Assembly: GCA_009928785.1 (NCBI GenBank)
Contig: SABY01000007.1
Span: 1 to 64,000 of the forward strand
Source of the DNA: Clostridia bacterium
Lineage (GTDB): Bacteria > Bacteroidota > Bacteroidia > Bacteroidales > 4484-276
Reading direction: 5' to 3'
Length of the DNA: 64,000 nucleotides
In this document: one piece after another, positions 1-9,807 of the stretch
Layout: each line of letters begins with the position of its first letter
How positions within the stretch are numbered: position 1 is the first letter of the stretch
Position numbers and translations under genes: made by a program
The notes under the pieces: model-generated
The model's input: only the letters and a program-made list of their open reading frames with translations
What the model was told of the DNA's origin: nothing
Database searches by the model: none

Positions 1-1
1 T

Positions 2-2419
2 GGCGACCACGTATTGCGTTTCCGCACCAACTGGACAGCTCCTGTTACCGATCCTTGTGCTACCTATAGTTACGGCAACTGCTGCGACTTTAAAGCCAAC
101 ACCGGCGAAGGCGGCCCCACTACCGATTGGCTATGGATTGATGAAGCCGATTTAACTTTCACCTTGCCAGCTAATGGCGGGACAAAAGTTGTTCCGGTTC
201 ACTTCGATTCTGAAGGTTTGGCATCTGGTGACTATATGGGTGCTATCAATGTTAGCAGCAACGATCCCATCAATCCGATGATTGAGGTTCCGGCTACATT
301 ACATGTGCTTCCGGGTACTGGCGAATTGGTGGTTAATCCTACCTCACTCACCGAGACCCATTATGTGCCTCCTGCCCAAACCACTACTCAGGTGCTTGAG
401 CTTACCAACAACACTGGTGGCCCTGTGGCATGGACATTGGCCATAGATGCCGGCGTTGATGCAGGCTTCCTGAACATTGTTCCTGAAGTTTCGGCAGAAA
501 CACCGGTTTACACCGGACAAATGGAGGTAGAAAGAGAACCTGGCATTACTCCTGGCGAAATGGTTGAAGGACCTGCCAACTATGCTTCGTTCTTCGGAAC
601 CCGCGGCGAACTCTACAACAACGGTGGCTTTGTTACCGCCGAAGGCGTTGGCACCAACGGTACCGACTACAGCGAGCTGCAGGATGCTTCGCTCACAATG
701 GGTACTTATGGCTCAGGTTGTCAGATTTCGGCAGGCAACTCTATTGCCGACGATTTCGTAGTTCCCGCAAACTGGTCAGTAGAATCGTTTACCTTCTTCG
801 CTTATCAAACCGGATCAGGCACTACCTCTACACTTAATGCTGTTCATGTTCAGATTTATGATGGCGATCCTTCAGCAGGTGGCACCGTGATTTACGGCGA
901 CATGACTACAAACGTAATGGAAAGCACCAGTTGGACCAACGCATGGCGTGTGCTGGAATCGGCACCAAGCGAAAACCGTCCGATTATGCAAATAGTTGCC
1001 TCTACACCTGACCTGAGCCTTGCTCCAGGCACCTACTGGGTTGAAATGTCGATAGGTGGCACCGGCGCTTCCGGCCCCTGGGCTCCGCCGATTACTGTCG
1101 TTGGACAAACTACTACCGGTAACTCAATTCAGAAAACCACTACCGGTTGGGCTCCGCTCATCGATGTTGGCCCACAAGGTCTGCCATTCATCATTACCGG
1201 AACCGGCGAAGTAGCTCCATGGCTCACCGCATCTCCCGTTAGCGGCACGATCAACAATGGTCAAACCATCCCGATCAACGTTACCTTCAACTCCGAAGGG
1301 TTAGATCCAGACACCTACACTGGTTCTATTACCATTTCCAGTAATCAGCCCGATCTCGTGGTTCCTGTAACATTTATCGTTGAAGTTGAGAGTCCTTATT
1401 TACCGCCGCAGAACCTTACTGCCGAGGTGCAGGATTGGTATAACGTATTCCTTGAATGGGATCCCCCCGCCAGTGGTAGTTTCGACCCCGAATGGATTAC
1501 CTACTCCAGCGATGTCATCACCAACTCTATCGGTACCAATGCTGCTGCAAACTTTGATGTGGCTGCACGCTTTACGCCCGATATGCTTGGCGATTTCGAG
1601 GGCGGAATGCTCACCAAAATCGACTTTGTTCCCGGCGAGCCTTCATCTTTGTCCACCTACACCCTTAAGGTATGGCAGGGTGGCAACAACAACCCCACAC
1701 TGGTTTACTCACAACCGGTGACTACCATTGTGGCAGATCAGTGGAACACTGTAACACTTACCACGCCTGTTGAAATCGATGTTAATCAGGAGCTTTGGTT
1801 TGGCTTCAACTGTAATGCTACAGGTGGATTCCCGGCTGGCTGCGACGATGGCCCACAGGTAGAAGGATTTGGCAACATGATGTTCTGGAACGGAGCATGG
1901 ACAACACTTTCGCAACTGGGCGCTACCCTTACCTTCGATTGGGCTGTGAAAGGCTATGTAGAAGCGGGTGGTATGCAGGTAGAATCCTACAACATTTATC
2001 GCGAAACCCTAGATCCTACCGAGTATGATCTTGTCGGAAATACTGATGAATTGTTCTATCTTGATGAAGAGCTTGGAGTAGATTGCTTCAAATACTATGT
2101 TACTGCAGTTTATGGTCCGGATATGGAATCCGGCCCAAGTAATATTGTAGAAGAAATATGTACTTCTATCAGCGATCCTTCCGGAGCCTCCAGCTCACTG
2201 CAGATTTACCCGAATCCGGCCAAAGACCAATTCACCATCAAATCTGAAACAGAACTTCAGTCGGTGATCATGGTTAATTATTCCGGTCAGGTAGTAATGA
2301 ACCGCAAGGCTACCGGTAATGAGCTGCTCATCAATGCCAACGATTTTGCAAAAGGTGTTTACACCCTGCAAGTCGAGACCAAAGATGGCCGCTCAGTACA
2401 CAAAGTAGTAATCCAATAA
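2..2419 (+). CDS. T9SS type A sorting domain-containing secreted protein (5' end truncated by window)
   Basis: Reading frame is open from base 2 with no start before the window edge; C-terminus LQIYPNPAKDQFTIKSE...GVYTLQVETKDGRSVHKVVIQ is a typical Por/T9SS sorting domain; abnormal-spindle-like/Ig-like repeats upstream. Confidence 0.85.
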   Translation, partial: GDHVLRFRTNWTAPVTDPCATYSYGNCCDFKANTGEGGPTTDWLWIDEADLTFTLPANGGTKVVPVHFDSEGLASGDYMGAINVSSNDPINPMIEVPATLHVLPGTGELVVNPTSLTETHYVPPAQTTTQVLELTNNTGGPVAWTLAIDAGVDAGFLNIVPEVSAETPVYTGQMEVEREPGITPGEMVEGPANYASFFGTRGELYNNGGFVTAEGVGTNGTDYSELQDASLTMGTYGSGCQISAGNSIADDFVVPANWSVESFTFFAYQTGSGTTSTLNAVHVQIYDGDPSAGGTVIYGDMTTNVMESTSWTNAWRVLESAPSENRPIMQIVASTPDLSLAPGTYWVEMSIGGTGASGPWAPPITVVGQTTTGNSIQKTTTGWAPLIDVGPQGLPFIITGTGEVAPWLTASPVSGTINNGQTIPINVTFNSEGLDPDTYTGSITISSNQPDLVVPVTFIVEVESPYLPPQNLTAEVQDWYNVFLEWDPPASGSFDPEWITYSSDVITNSIGTNAAANFDVAARFTPDMLGDFEGGMLTKIDFVPGEPSSLSTYTLKVWQGGNNNPTLVYSQPVTTIVADQWNTVTLTTPVEIDVNQELWFGFNCNATGGFPAGCDDGPQVEGFGNMMFWNGAWTTLSQLGATLTFDWAVKGYVEAGGMQVESYNIYRETLDPTEYDLVGNTDELFYLDEELGVDCFKYYVTAVYGPDMESGPSNIVEEICTSISDPSGASSSLQIYPNPAKDQFTIKSETELQSVIMVNYSGQVVMNRKATGNELLINANDFAKGVYTLQVETKDGRSVHKVVIQ

Positions 2420-2441
2420 TCCTTAAATGGAATACATACAA

Positions 2442-2475
2442 AAAGGGAATCCGAAAGGGTTCCCTTTTTTTTTGT
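2442..2475 (+). terminator. Rho-independent terminator
   Basis: Hairpin AAAGGGAATCC-GAA-AGGGTTCCCTTT followed by a T run, just after the stop at 2419. Confidence 0.75.
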
Positions 2476-2533
2476 GAGAAAAATAGAAATAGTTTAATTC
2501 ACAGTAGAATGGAATTCAATTGCAAAATTTATT

Positions 2534-2541
2534 TATATTTG
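2534..2541 (+). promoter_or_regulatory. Candidate Bacteroidetes -7 element (TATATTTG)
   Basis: Matches TAnnTTTG about 80 bp upstream of the ATG at 2619; no convincing -33 element seen. Confidence 0.35.
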
Positions 2542-2618
2542 TTCAATGAAAATTTAAAAAGTATTGTAGCAGAATAAACTTGTAAAGCAATGGATTGAAT
2601 AATTTAAAAACATTTACT

Positions 2619-4184
2619 ATGAAACGAATTTTATGTTTTATGTTGTTGGTACTTATAGCATCAGCAACACTATTTGCGCAAGACACCAACATGGGTTTTG
2701 GGACAAAGAGAGATGCGACAAGAAATTTCGTTACGCATGATGTGCCCAATCCAGCCTCTGCTGTTCAGGCAATTGCCAAAGATGGTAATGAGCCTGTAAT
2801 TTCTATCAATCCAATGATTGAGGTTCCGGCTACCTTACATGTACTTCCGGGTACTGGTGAATTGGTTGTTTATCCTGCCTCACTTACCGAGACCCATGAA
2901 GATGCTTTTGAAATTACCTCACAAACACTTGAGCTGACCAACAACACCGGCGCTACTGTTTCATGGACATTGGCCATAGATGCCGGCGTTGATGAATGGC
3001 TCACCACAGCCCCTATTAGCGGCACGATCAACAATGGTCAAACCATTCCGATTAACGTAACTTTCAACTCCGAAGGATTAGATTGGGGAACCTATAATGG
3101 TTCTATTACTATTAGCAGTAGCCAGCCCGACATCGTGATTCCTGTTACATTAATTGTAGGTGATGCTTTCCCACCGCCAACTAACCTCGCTTATACCATC
3201 GTGGACTTTGTGAATGTTAATCTTACCTGGGATGCTCCTGCAATTGGTGGATTTGATCCCGAATGGATTACCTATTCCACCGGTGTCATCACCAACTCTA
3301 TTGGCGGTGGAGCCATCAGCTTCGATGTGGCAGCACGCTGGACACCAGACATGCTTGCCGGTTTTGAAGGCGGAATGGTTACAAAAATCGAATTTGTTCC
3401 CGGAGAGCCTGGAAATGTAAGCTCCTACGAGGTTAAGGTATGGCAGGGTGGAAACAACAACCCCACGCTGAAATACTCTCAGTCGGTAACTAATATCGTG
3501 GAAGATCAGTGGAACGTTGTAACATTAACGCAACCTGTTGCCATCGACATCACTCAGGAACTCTGGATAGGATTCAGTGTGAATACTACTGGTGGTTACC
3601 CCGCTGGCTGCGATGGTGGCCCGCAGACTGAAGGCTTTGGTAACATGATGTTCATGCAAGGTAGCTGGACAACCCTCTCGCAGTTAAGCGGCCTTGACTA
3701 CAACTGGGCTGTGAAAGGCTTTATAGCAGGTGGTATGCAGGTTGAAGGTTACAATGTTTACCGTAAAGACGGTTACGAAGGTAGCTTTAACCTCATAGGT
3801 AATACCAATGCCAACACACTTACCTATTATGATGATAACCTTTATTATAATACATTTTATTATCATGTTAAAGCGCAATATGCTGCCGGCCTGTCAGAAC
3901 CAAGTAATGAGGTAATGGTATCACCCGGCTCCATCAGCGATCCCTTAGGAGCAGCCAGCTTGCTGCAGATTTTCCCGAATCCGGCCAAAGACCAATTCAC
4001 CATCAAATCTGAAACAGAACTTCAGTCGGTGATCATGGTTAATTATTCCGGTCAGGTGGTAATGAACCGCAAGGCTACCAGTAATGAGCTGCTCATCGAC
4101 GCCAACGATTTTGCAAAAGGTGTTTACACCCTGCAAGTCGAAACCAAAGATGGCCGCTCAGTACACAAAGTAGTAATCCAATAA
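2619..4184 (+). CDS. T9SS type A sorting domain-containing secreted protein, paralogue of the 2..2419 gene
   Basis: Signal peptide MKRILCFMLLVLIASATLFAQ from ATG 2619 (the ORF track starts at a TTG at 2595); C-terminal sorting domain almost identical to the upstream gene. Confidence 0.85.
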   Translation: MKRILCFMLLVLIASATLFAQDTNMGFGTKRDATRNFVTHDVPNPASAVQAIAKDGNEPVISINPMIEVPATLHVLPGTGELVVYPASLTETHEDAFEITSQTLELTNNTGATVSWTLAIDAGVDEWLTTAPISGTINNGQTIPINVTFNSEGLDWGTYNGSITISSSQPDIVIPVTLIVGDAFPPPTNLAYTIVDFVNVNLTWDAPAIGGFDPEWITYSTGVITNSIGGGAISFDVAARWTPDMLAGFEGGMVTKIEFVPGEPGNVSSYEVKVWQGGNNNPTLKYSQSVTNIVEDQWNVVTLTQPVAIDITQELWIGFSVNTTGGYPAGCDGGPQTEGFGNMMFMQGSWTTLSQLSGLDYNWAVKGFIAGGMQVEGYNVYRKDGYEGSFNLIGNTNANTLTYYDDNLYYNTFYYHVKAQYAAGLSEPSNEVMVSPGSISDPLGAASLLQIFPNPAKDQFTIKSETELQSVIMVNYSGQVVMNRKATSNELLIDANDFAKGVYTLQVETKDGRSVHKVVIQ

Positions 4185-4205
4185 TCCTTAAATGGAATAC
4201 ATACA

Positions 4206-4236
4206 AAAAGGGAATCCGAAAGGGTTCCCTTTTTTG
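4206..4236 (+). terminator. Rho-independent terminator, copy of the one at 2442
   Basis: Same hairpin AAAAGGGAATCCGAAAGGGTTCCCTTTTTT. Confidence 0.75.
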
Positions 4237-4342
4237 TTTTTAAGGATCAAACAATCTTCTTGGAGCCTCGGACGGCATAATTAGCGTTTGTTGCTGCAAA
4301 TCACTAATTTTGCCAGCTTTTTAAAATGAAAACCTTCAGGAT

Positions 4343-6286
4343 TTGATAGCTATAAATAACATAACAGTTCGCTTTACCGGAGAAGATATTTTCACCGACG
4401 TCAGTTTTCTCGTTAACGATCGCGACCGGATAGGGCTGGTGGGCAAAAACGGGAGTGGCAAAACCACGCTGCTCAATGTGATTGCCAGCGAAATGGAGCC
4501 AGAATCGGGAAACATAGCTTCACCGTCAGGGCAAAGCCTGGGCTACCTGAAGCAGGAGATGAATACTGACAGCGACTTAACGGTGCTGAAAGAAGCACGA
4601 CGTGCTTTCAAGGAACATCTGGCACTGGAGCTGCAGATACAAAATTACACGCATCAAATCGCCGAGCGCACCGACTATCACAGCGAGTCATACCTGGCAT
4701 TGGTAACTCACCTCAACGATGCCAACGACAGGTTTGCCATGTTGGGCGGCCACAGCATGGACGAAAACTGTGAGAAAATACTCATGGGATTGGGTTTTGA
4801 AAGAAGCGATTTCGGTCGCCCGCTGACTGAGTTTAGCAGCGGCTGGCAGATGCGTGTGGAACTGGCCAAAATTCTGCTGCGCATGCCCGACATTCTGCTC
4901 CTCGACGAGCCTACCAACCACCTCGACATCGAGTCGATACAATGGCTCGAAGATTTTTTGATTAATTATCCCGGAGCGGTGCTGTTGGTTTCGCACGACA
5001 GGGCTTTCCTCGACAACGTCACCAACCGAACGGTAGAACTCTCGTTGGGAAGGAGCTTCGATTACAAAGCCTCTTATTCTGATTTTGAAGCTTTGCAGGA
5101 GCAGCGGCTGGCCAAAGAGCGGGCAAGTTTTAACAACCAGCAACAGCAGATAGCTCAGATAGAGCGATTTATCGATCGCTTCCGTTATAAAAATACCAAG
5201 GCGCGGCAGGTGCAATCCAAGATGAAGTTGCTGGATAAGATGGAAAAGGTGGAGGTGAGCCAAACGGATAAAACCACCATCAGCTTTCGTTTTCCGCCGG
5301 CACCCCATTCGGGTCGGGTGACAGTGCGCGCCGAAAGAGCCGGCAAGAGCTATGGCAGCCATCTGGTGCTGCACAACCTGGAGTTTTCGATAGCACGTGG
5401 CGAAAAGGTAGCCTTTGTCGGGCGCAATGGTGAAGGCAAATCCACACTCTCCAAAATGATCGTCGGGCAGTTGCCTTATGATGGAAAGCTGGAAATCGGT
5501 CATCTGGTAAAGATCGGCTATTACGCCCAAAATCAGCACGAGATGCTCGACATGGACAAAACAGTTTTTGAGACCATCGACGATGTGGCTGCCGGCGACT
5601 GGCGCCCGCGTGTAAAAGGTTTGCTGGGCAGCTTTCTGTTTCGTGGTGAAGACCTCGACAAAAAAGTAAAAATACTATCTGGTGGCGAAAAGGCGCGCCT
5701 CTCGCTGGCCCGCATGTTGCTCAACCCCGTAAACTTCCTGGTACTCGACGAGCCAACCAACCACCTCGACATGCGCTCCAAAGACATCCTCAAAAGCGCG
5801 CTGCTGCAATTTGACGGAACTTTGATCATTGTTTCGCACGACCGGGATTTTCTTTCCGGGCTTACCGAAAAGGTTTTTGAGTTTAGAAATCACGGCATCC
5901 GACAGTTTATTGGTGATGTGCATGAGTTTTTGGAAACGCGGCGCGTGGAGCATTTTGATGAGATGGGCACTGGAAAATCAACGACTACGACCCGTCAGCC
6001 GGATGCCCCTTCACAAAATAAAATGGACTATGAGCGGCGAAAAGATGCTGAGCGGGAGCAGCGAAAATTATTTTCACGTATCGAGAAAAGCGAAGCTGCC
6101 ATTGATAAACTCGAAAAACAAATTGCTGATATCGATCACATACTATCTAATCCCGACCCGGGCAACAAGAAAATCCTGTCAGGAGAGATTTATCAGGAAT
6201 ATGATGCGCTGAAGCAACAGCACGAAAAAGAGATGGGGGAGTGGGAGCGGCTGCACCACGCGTTGGAAGAGATGATTCAGGAATAA
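4343..6286 (+). CDS. ABC-F family ATP-binding cassette protein
   Basis: Two ABC domains (GKNGSGKTT / LTEFSSGWQMRVELAK / LLLDEPTNHLD and GRNGEGKST / LSGGEKARLSLAR / LVLDEPTNHLD), no TM segments, C-terminal coiled coil. Start TTG at 4343. Confidence 0.92.
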   Translation: MIAINNITVRFTGEDIFTDVSFLVNDRDRIGLVGKNGSGKTTLLNVIASEMEPESGNIASPSGQSLGYLKQEMNTDSDLTVLKEARRAFKEHLALELQIQNYTHQIAERTDYHSESYLALVTHLNDANDRFAMLGGHSMDENCEKILMGLGFERSDFGRPLTEFSSGWQMRVELAKILLRMPDILLLDEPTNHLDIESIQWLEDFLINYPGAVLLVSHDRAFLDNVTNRTVELSLGRSFDYKASYSDFEALQEQRLAKERASFNNQQQQIAQIERFIDRFRYKNTKARQVQSKMKLLDKMEKVEVSQTDKTTISFRFPPAPHSGRVTVRAERAGKSYGSHLVLHNLEFSIARGEKVAFVGRNGEGKSTLSKMIVGQLPYDGKLEIGHLVKIGYYAQNQHEMLDMDKTVFETIDDVAAGDWRPRVKGLLGSFLFRGEDLDKKVKILSGGEKARLSLARMLLNPVNFLVLDEPTNHLDMRSKDILKSALLQFDGTLIIVSHDRDFLSGLTEKVFEFRNHGIRQFIGDVHEFLETRRVEHFDEMGTGKSTTTTRQPDAPSQNKMDYERRKDAEREQRKLFSRIEKSEAAIDKLEKQIADIDHILSNPDPGNKKILSGEIYQEYDALKQQHEKEMGEWERLHHALEEMIQE

Positions 6287-6366
6287 AGAAATTGGAAACT
6301 TTACTTTGGTGTGAATGGAGTGAGGCAATAAAAATGATGGTGGGTCAGGCGCGTTGAAATCCCACC

Positions 6367-6395
6367 AAAAAAAAGGCTCCGATAGGGAGCCAATA
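6367..6395 (-). terminator. Terminator-like hairpin for the 6481..7269 gene
   Basis: Minus strand GGCTCC-CTATC-GGAGCC followed by TTTTTTTT. Confidence 0.6.
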
Positions 6396-6480
6396 TTTTT
6401 GCAATACTTTCAGCAAATTGATGTTTGCGAAGCTTTCCACCAACTTCAGGTTTTGTAAAATCGGAAGAAAAAATCGATAA

Positions 6481-7269
6481 CTACTTCGCGCAGCCTTCGT
6501 CTTTTTTGCCTGCACACGATTTGGCTGAGCTGCAACCGCCACACCCTTTTGCTGCTGTTTTGGAGGCTGCTGCTATCGAAGCAGGAGCTGCTCCGGCATC
6601 AAAGGTTCCCACCACTTGTCCGGCGGCATTAACAACAATAATCTGTGAAGATTTCTGATTTTCGTCGTAACGCATTTTACGTAAGAAATTTCTTTCGGCA
6701 ACATTGTCTGCATTTACCTGAACGATGACTGGCAATGGCTTAATGGTTGCTTTGGCTTCATCCATTTTTTTAAGGCATTCAGCAGCATCAGTGGCACCTG
6801 CCGGCGAAACGAGCACCAGCGAGGTGCTGTTGGCGGCGCGTGCTGCCAGTACCTGATTGTAGGCTGGCGTAGGAAGGTATTCGGCAAATTTCTCCGGGCT
6901 AATTTTTCCGCTGGCAGCTCCACCGGTTATAGTACCACTCGGCGACAGTATAACCAGATACGGCAATGGATAGCGCGCCATTTGATATTTTAAACTTAAC
7001 TCGCTGTTGTCGTCTGCATCACGATCTACGACAGCTATCAATGCATCGCTGCCTGCCGAAATAGTTTGCGTTGCCATGGCCAGCGCCTCTTCCAATCCAA
7101 CTCCTTTGGCATCAGTAATGACGAGGATGGCATTGGTGCCTGTGCTTGCAGCCTCAGCCAGAGCTTGTGCAATTTGTTTTTTGACCACTTTGGGGGCACC
7201 TGCCAAAACCACATTCATCTGAAAAACAAAAAGGCTCAGCAGGGCGATAAGGAAAAAATTTCTTTTCAT
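6481..7269 (-). CDS. Secreted hypothetical protein with possible thioredoxin-like folds and Cys-rich C-terminus
   Basis: Signal peptide MKRNFFLIALLSLFVFQMNVVLA; C-terminal tail KGCGGCSSAKSCAGKKDEGCAK. Confidence 0.7.
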   Translation of the reverse strand: MKRNFFLIALLSLFVFQMNVVLAGAPKVVKKQIAQALAEAASTGTNAILVITDAKGVGLEEALAMATQTISAGSDALIAVVDRDADDNSELSLKYQMARYPLPYLVILSPSGTITGGAASGKISPEKFAEYLPTPAYNQVLAARAANSTSLVLVSPAGATDAAECLKKMDEAKATIKPLPVIVQVNADNVAERNFLRKMRYDENQKSSQIIVVNAAGQVVGTFDAGAAPASIAAASKTAAKGCGGCSSAKSCAGKKDEGCAK

Positions 7270-7424
7270 GATTTTGAAAATTTATGATGATTTAATTTTT
7301 GCAAAAATAGTCGAAAACATCATCGATGGTTTTTTGGATACATCAATATTTTTGTAAAAGTAAAACTCGCCTGCAATTGATATTTGTCAATGGCAAAAAA
7401 TCAATGCGTGAGGCAAATAAAAAA

Positions 7425-7856
7425 GGCAGCAGTCCTGTAAGCGGGATTCTGTGATCGGCTTTTGCAAGCCAACTTCTGTCATTTATCCGGGCTGCACCTC
7501 ACGATACAGCTCTAACGGCCTACCCCTTGCGGTATCCTTAGTATCCCCGCCACCGTGATTGCAGTCGGGCAGCAGGGAGGATTTCGGCGGGCAACCATCT
7601 TCCGGCTACAGCCGGAAACCGCAATATACATGGCCTTTCAACCCATAAGGTTTACCCCGGCGCCGTGTTGCCACTGCGCCGCGTGAGCTCTTACCTCACG
7701 TTTTCACCCTTACCCCGCAAATGCGGGGCGGTAATTTTCTGTGGCACTTGCTGTACCCGCCTTGCGGCGAGCCCTTCCTGTTAGGAAGTATGGCGCCCTG
7801 TGTTGTCCCGACTTTCCTCACCGGCCTGAGCCGGAGCGACAGAACAGACTGCTGCC
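7425..7856 (-). ncRNA. rnpB: RNase P RNA (bacterial type A-like)
   Basis: Minus strand starts GGCAGCAGTC and ends GACTGCTGCC (10-bp P1 pairing), contains GAGGAAAGTCGGGAC, GGGTAAACC, and ACAGAATCCCGCTTACAG near the 3' end. Confidence 0.93.
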
Positions 7857-8073
7857 AGCGCGCAAAATTAATCCTTTTCAACTTATCTTTTTTAAAACAA
7901 AATCTTCACCTCTTTTTAGGCGTTTGCGTGCTTTAATGATTTTTTATCCAGATGTATTTTAGGTTCATTTTAAGTCTTAATTTTTTAATGTGATCCGGGA
8001 TGCTGCGTTTTTGCTAACCAATCGGACACTCATAGAAATCATTATTTTTGCAAATTCTTAATTTATTAAAACA

Positions 8074-8337
8074 ATGAATATAATTTTGCTTTACATGCCC
8101 AGTGGTTACGAGCTTATCGTGATACTGCTGGTAGTGGTGCTGCTCTTTGGTGGCAAAAAAATTCCGGAACTCATGCGCGGTCTGGGCAAAGGCGTTAAAG
8201 AATTTAAAAATGGTGTGTCGGGCGCCGACGACATCAAGCACGAGATGGATCGCCCGGCTACAGAAGTAAGCACCGGCATGAAAAATCCACCAACACGACC
8301 CGATAAACCAGAAAACCGGAGCACCGCAAAAAGCTAA
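8074..8337 (+). CDS. tatA: Sec-independent protein translocase TatA/Hcf106-like subunit
   Basis: 87 aa; [35 protein letters not shown] is a TatA signature. Confidence 0.9.
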   Translation: MNIILLYMPSGYELIVILLVVVLLFGGKKIPELMRGLGKGVKEFKNGVSGADDIKHEMDRPATEVSTGMKNPPTRPDKPENRSTAKS

Positions 8338-8399
8338 GCGCTGCTATCCGACCACCCGGCGTGCTTTTGTGATGGCTGTCGGAGGCTGAACCCACCACC

Positions 8400-9740
8400 A
8401 TGAAAGACCTTACGCAGGGAAAAGAAGGAAAGTTGATAATGCAATTTGCCATGCCAATGGTGCTTGGCAATGTATTTCAGCAGCTTTACAATGTGGTCGA
8501 TAGCATCATCATCGGGAATTATCTGGGAAAAGAAGCCCTGGCAGCAGTTGGCGCCGCGTTCCCGATTATATTTCTGCTCATCTCTCTGGTGATAGGAGTG
8601 GGGTCGGGATTTACCATTATCGTATCACAATATTTTGGCGCCCGCGACGTGGAAAAGGTAAAGCGCACCATCGATACCACCTACATCATTTTGTTTTTTG
8701 CCTCCATTGCCATCACCGTTATCGGGATTGTTTTTGCCACCGCCATCTTTCGGCTCACCGACCTGCCTGAAGAAGTACTTCCCCAGGCGCGCAGCTACCT
8801 GACGGTATATTTTACCGGAATGGTTTTTTTCTTTGGCTTCAGTGGCACCAGCGCCATATTGCGCGGCATGGGCGACTCCAAGACACCACTCTATTTTATG
8901 ATTATCGCCACCCTTACCAATGTGGTGCTCGATCTGCTGTTTGTTGTGGTTTTTAAATGGGGAATCGAAGGTGCTGCCATTGCCACGGTGGTGTCGCAGG
9001 CCGGAGCTTTTATCACCGCAGCTCTTTATCTCAACAAAAAGCACGAAATAGTAAATCTTAGCTTTCGCAAATATGTATTCGATCGTGAGATTTTCAGAAA
9101 CAGCATCCGCATTGGGCTGCCTTCGGGATTGCAACAAACCTTTGTGGCTGCGGGAATGATTGCGCTTTATGGCATTGTAAACCAATTCGGAACTTCTACC
9201 ATTGCTGCTTATAGCGTTGCCACACGCATCGACAGCTTTGCCTCGTTGCTGGCAATGAATTTTGCTGCTGCCTTGTCAGCCTTTGTGGGTCAAAACCTCG
9301 GAGCGCAAAAACCCGAACGGGTGCGTGCCGGCCTCATATCCACCTGGATCATCACATCGGTAATTTCTGTTGTAATCAGCTTATTGGTAATATTATTCGG
9401 CAAAAGCCTGATGGGTGTCTTTACTCCCGACGATGCCGTAATTAGTATTGGCAACGACTATCTTGTCATCGTCAGCTCATTCTATATCGTTTTCTCGTCG
9501 CTTTTTGTTATCAATGCCGTGATGCGTGGCTCCGGCGACACACTTATCCCCATGTTTATTACCCTTATTGCCTTGTGGGTGGTGCGTGTGCCTGCTTCTT
9601 ATTTTCTGGCCGATCGCATCGGCGTTACCGGAATTTGGTGGGCAATCCCGCTGGGATGGGGCACCGGATTAACGTTGGCTTTCCTTTATTACCTCACCGG
9701 TCGCTGGAAAACGAAGAGTGTGATACGGACGAAGACATAA
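8400..9740 (+). CDS. MATE family efflux transporter
   Basis: 446 aa, about 12 hydrophobic segments; MTQGKEGKLIMQFAMPMVLGNVFQQLYNVVDSIIIGNYLG-type N-terminus. Confidence 0.92.
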   Translation: MKDLTQGKEGKLIMQFAMPMVLGNVFQQLYNVVDSIIIGNYLGKEALAAVGAAFPIIFLLISLVIGVGSGFTIIVSQYFGARDVEKVKRTIDTTYIILFFASIAITVIGIVFATAIFRLTDLPEEVLPQARSYLTVYFTGMVFFFGFSGTSAILRGMGDSKTPLYFMIIATLTNVVLDLLFVVVFKWGIEGAAIATVVSQAGAFITAALYLNKKHEIVNLSFRKYVFDREIFRNSIRIGLPSGLQQTFVAAGMIALYGIVNQFGTSTIAAYSVATRIDSFASLLAMNFAAALSAFVGQNLGAQKPERVRAGLISTWIITSVISVVISLLVILFGKSLMGVFTPDDAVISIGNDYLVIVSSFYIVFSSLFVINAVMRGSGDTLIPMFITLIALWVVRVPASYFLADRIGVTGIWWAIPLGWGTGLTLAFLYYLTGRWKTKSVIRTKT

Positions 9741-9807
9741 TCAATTCATTATTGACGTTTCGAGGTTCTGCGGACGCTCGAAGGTCTAACCCTTCCATTA
9801 ACCAAAA

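Noticed and set aside
4688-5539. 283-aa antisense ORF
   Set aside because: Opposite the strongly supported ABC-F gene; the protein has no coherent family features.
7696-7962. ORFs 7696..7881(-), 7721..7936(+), 7741..7962(+)
   Set aside because: They overlap rnpB; the sequence is explained by the RNase P RNA.
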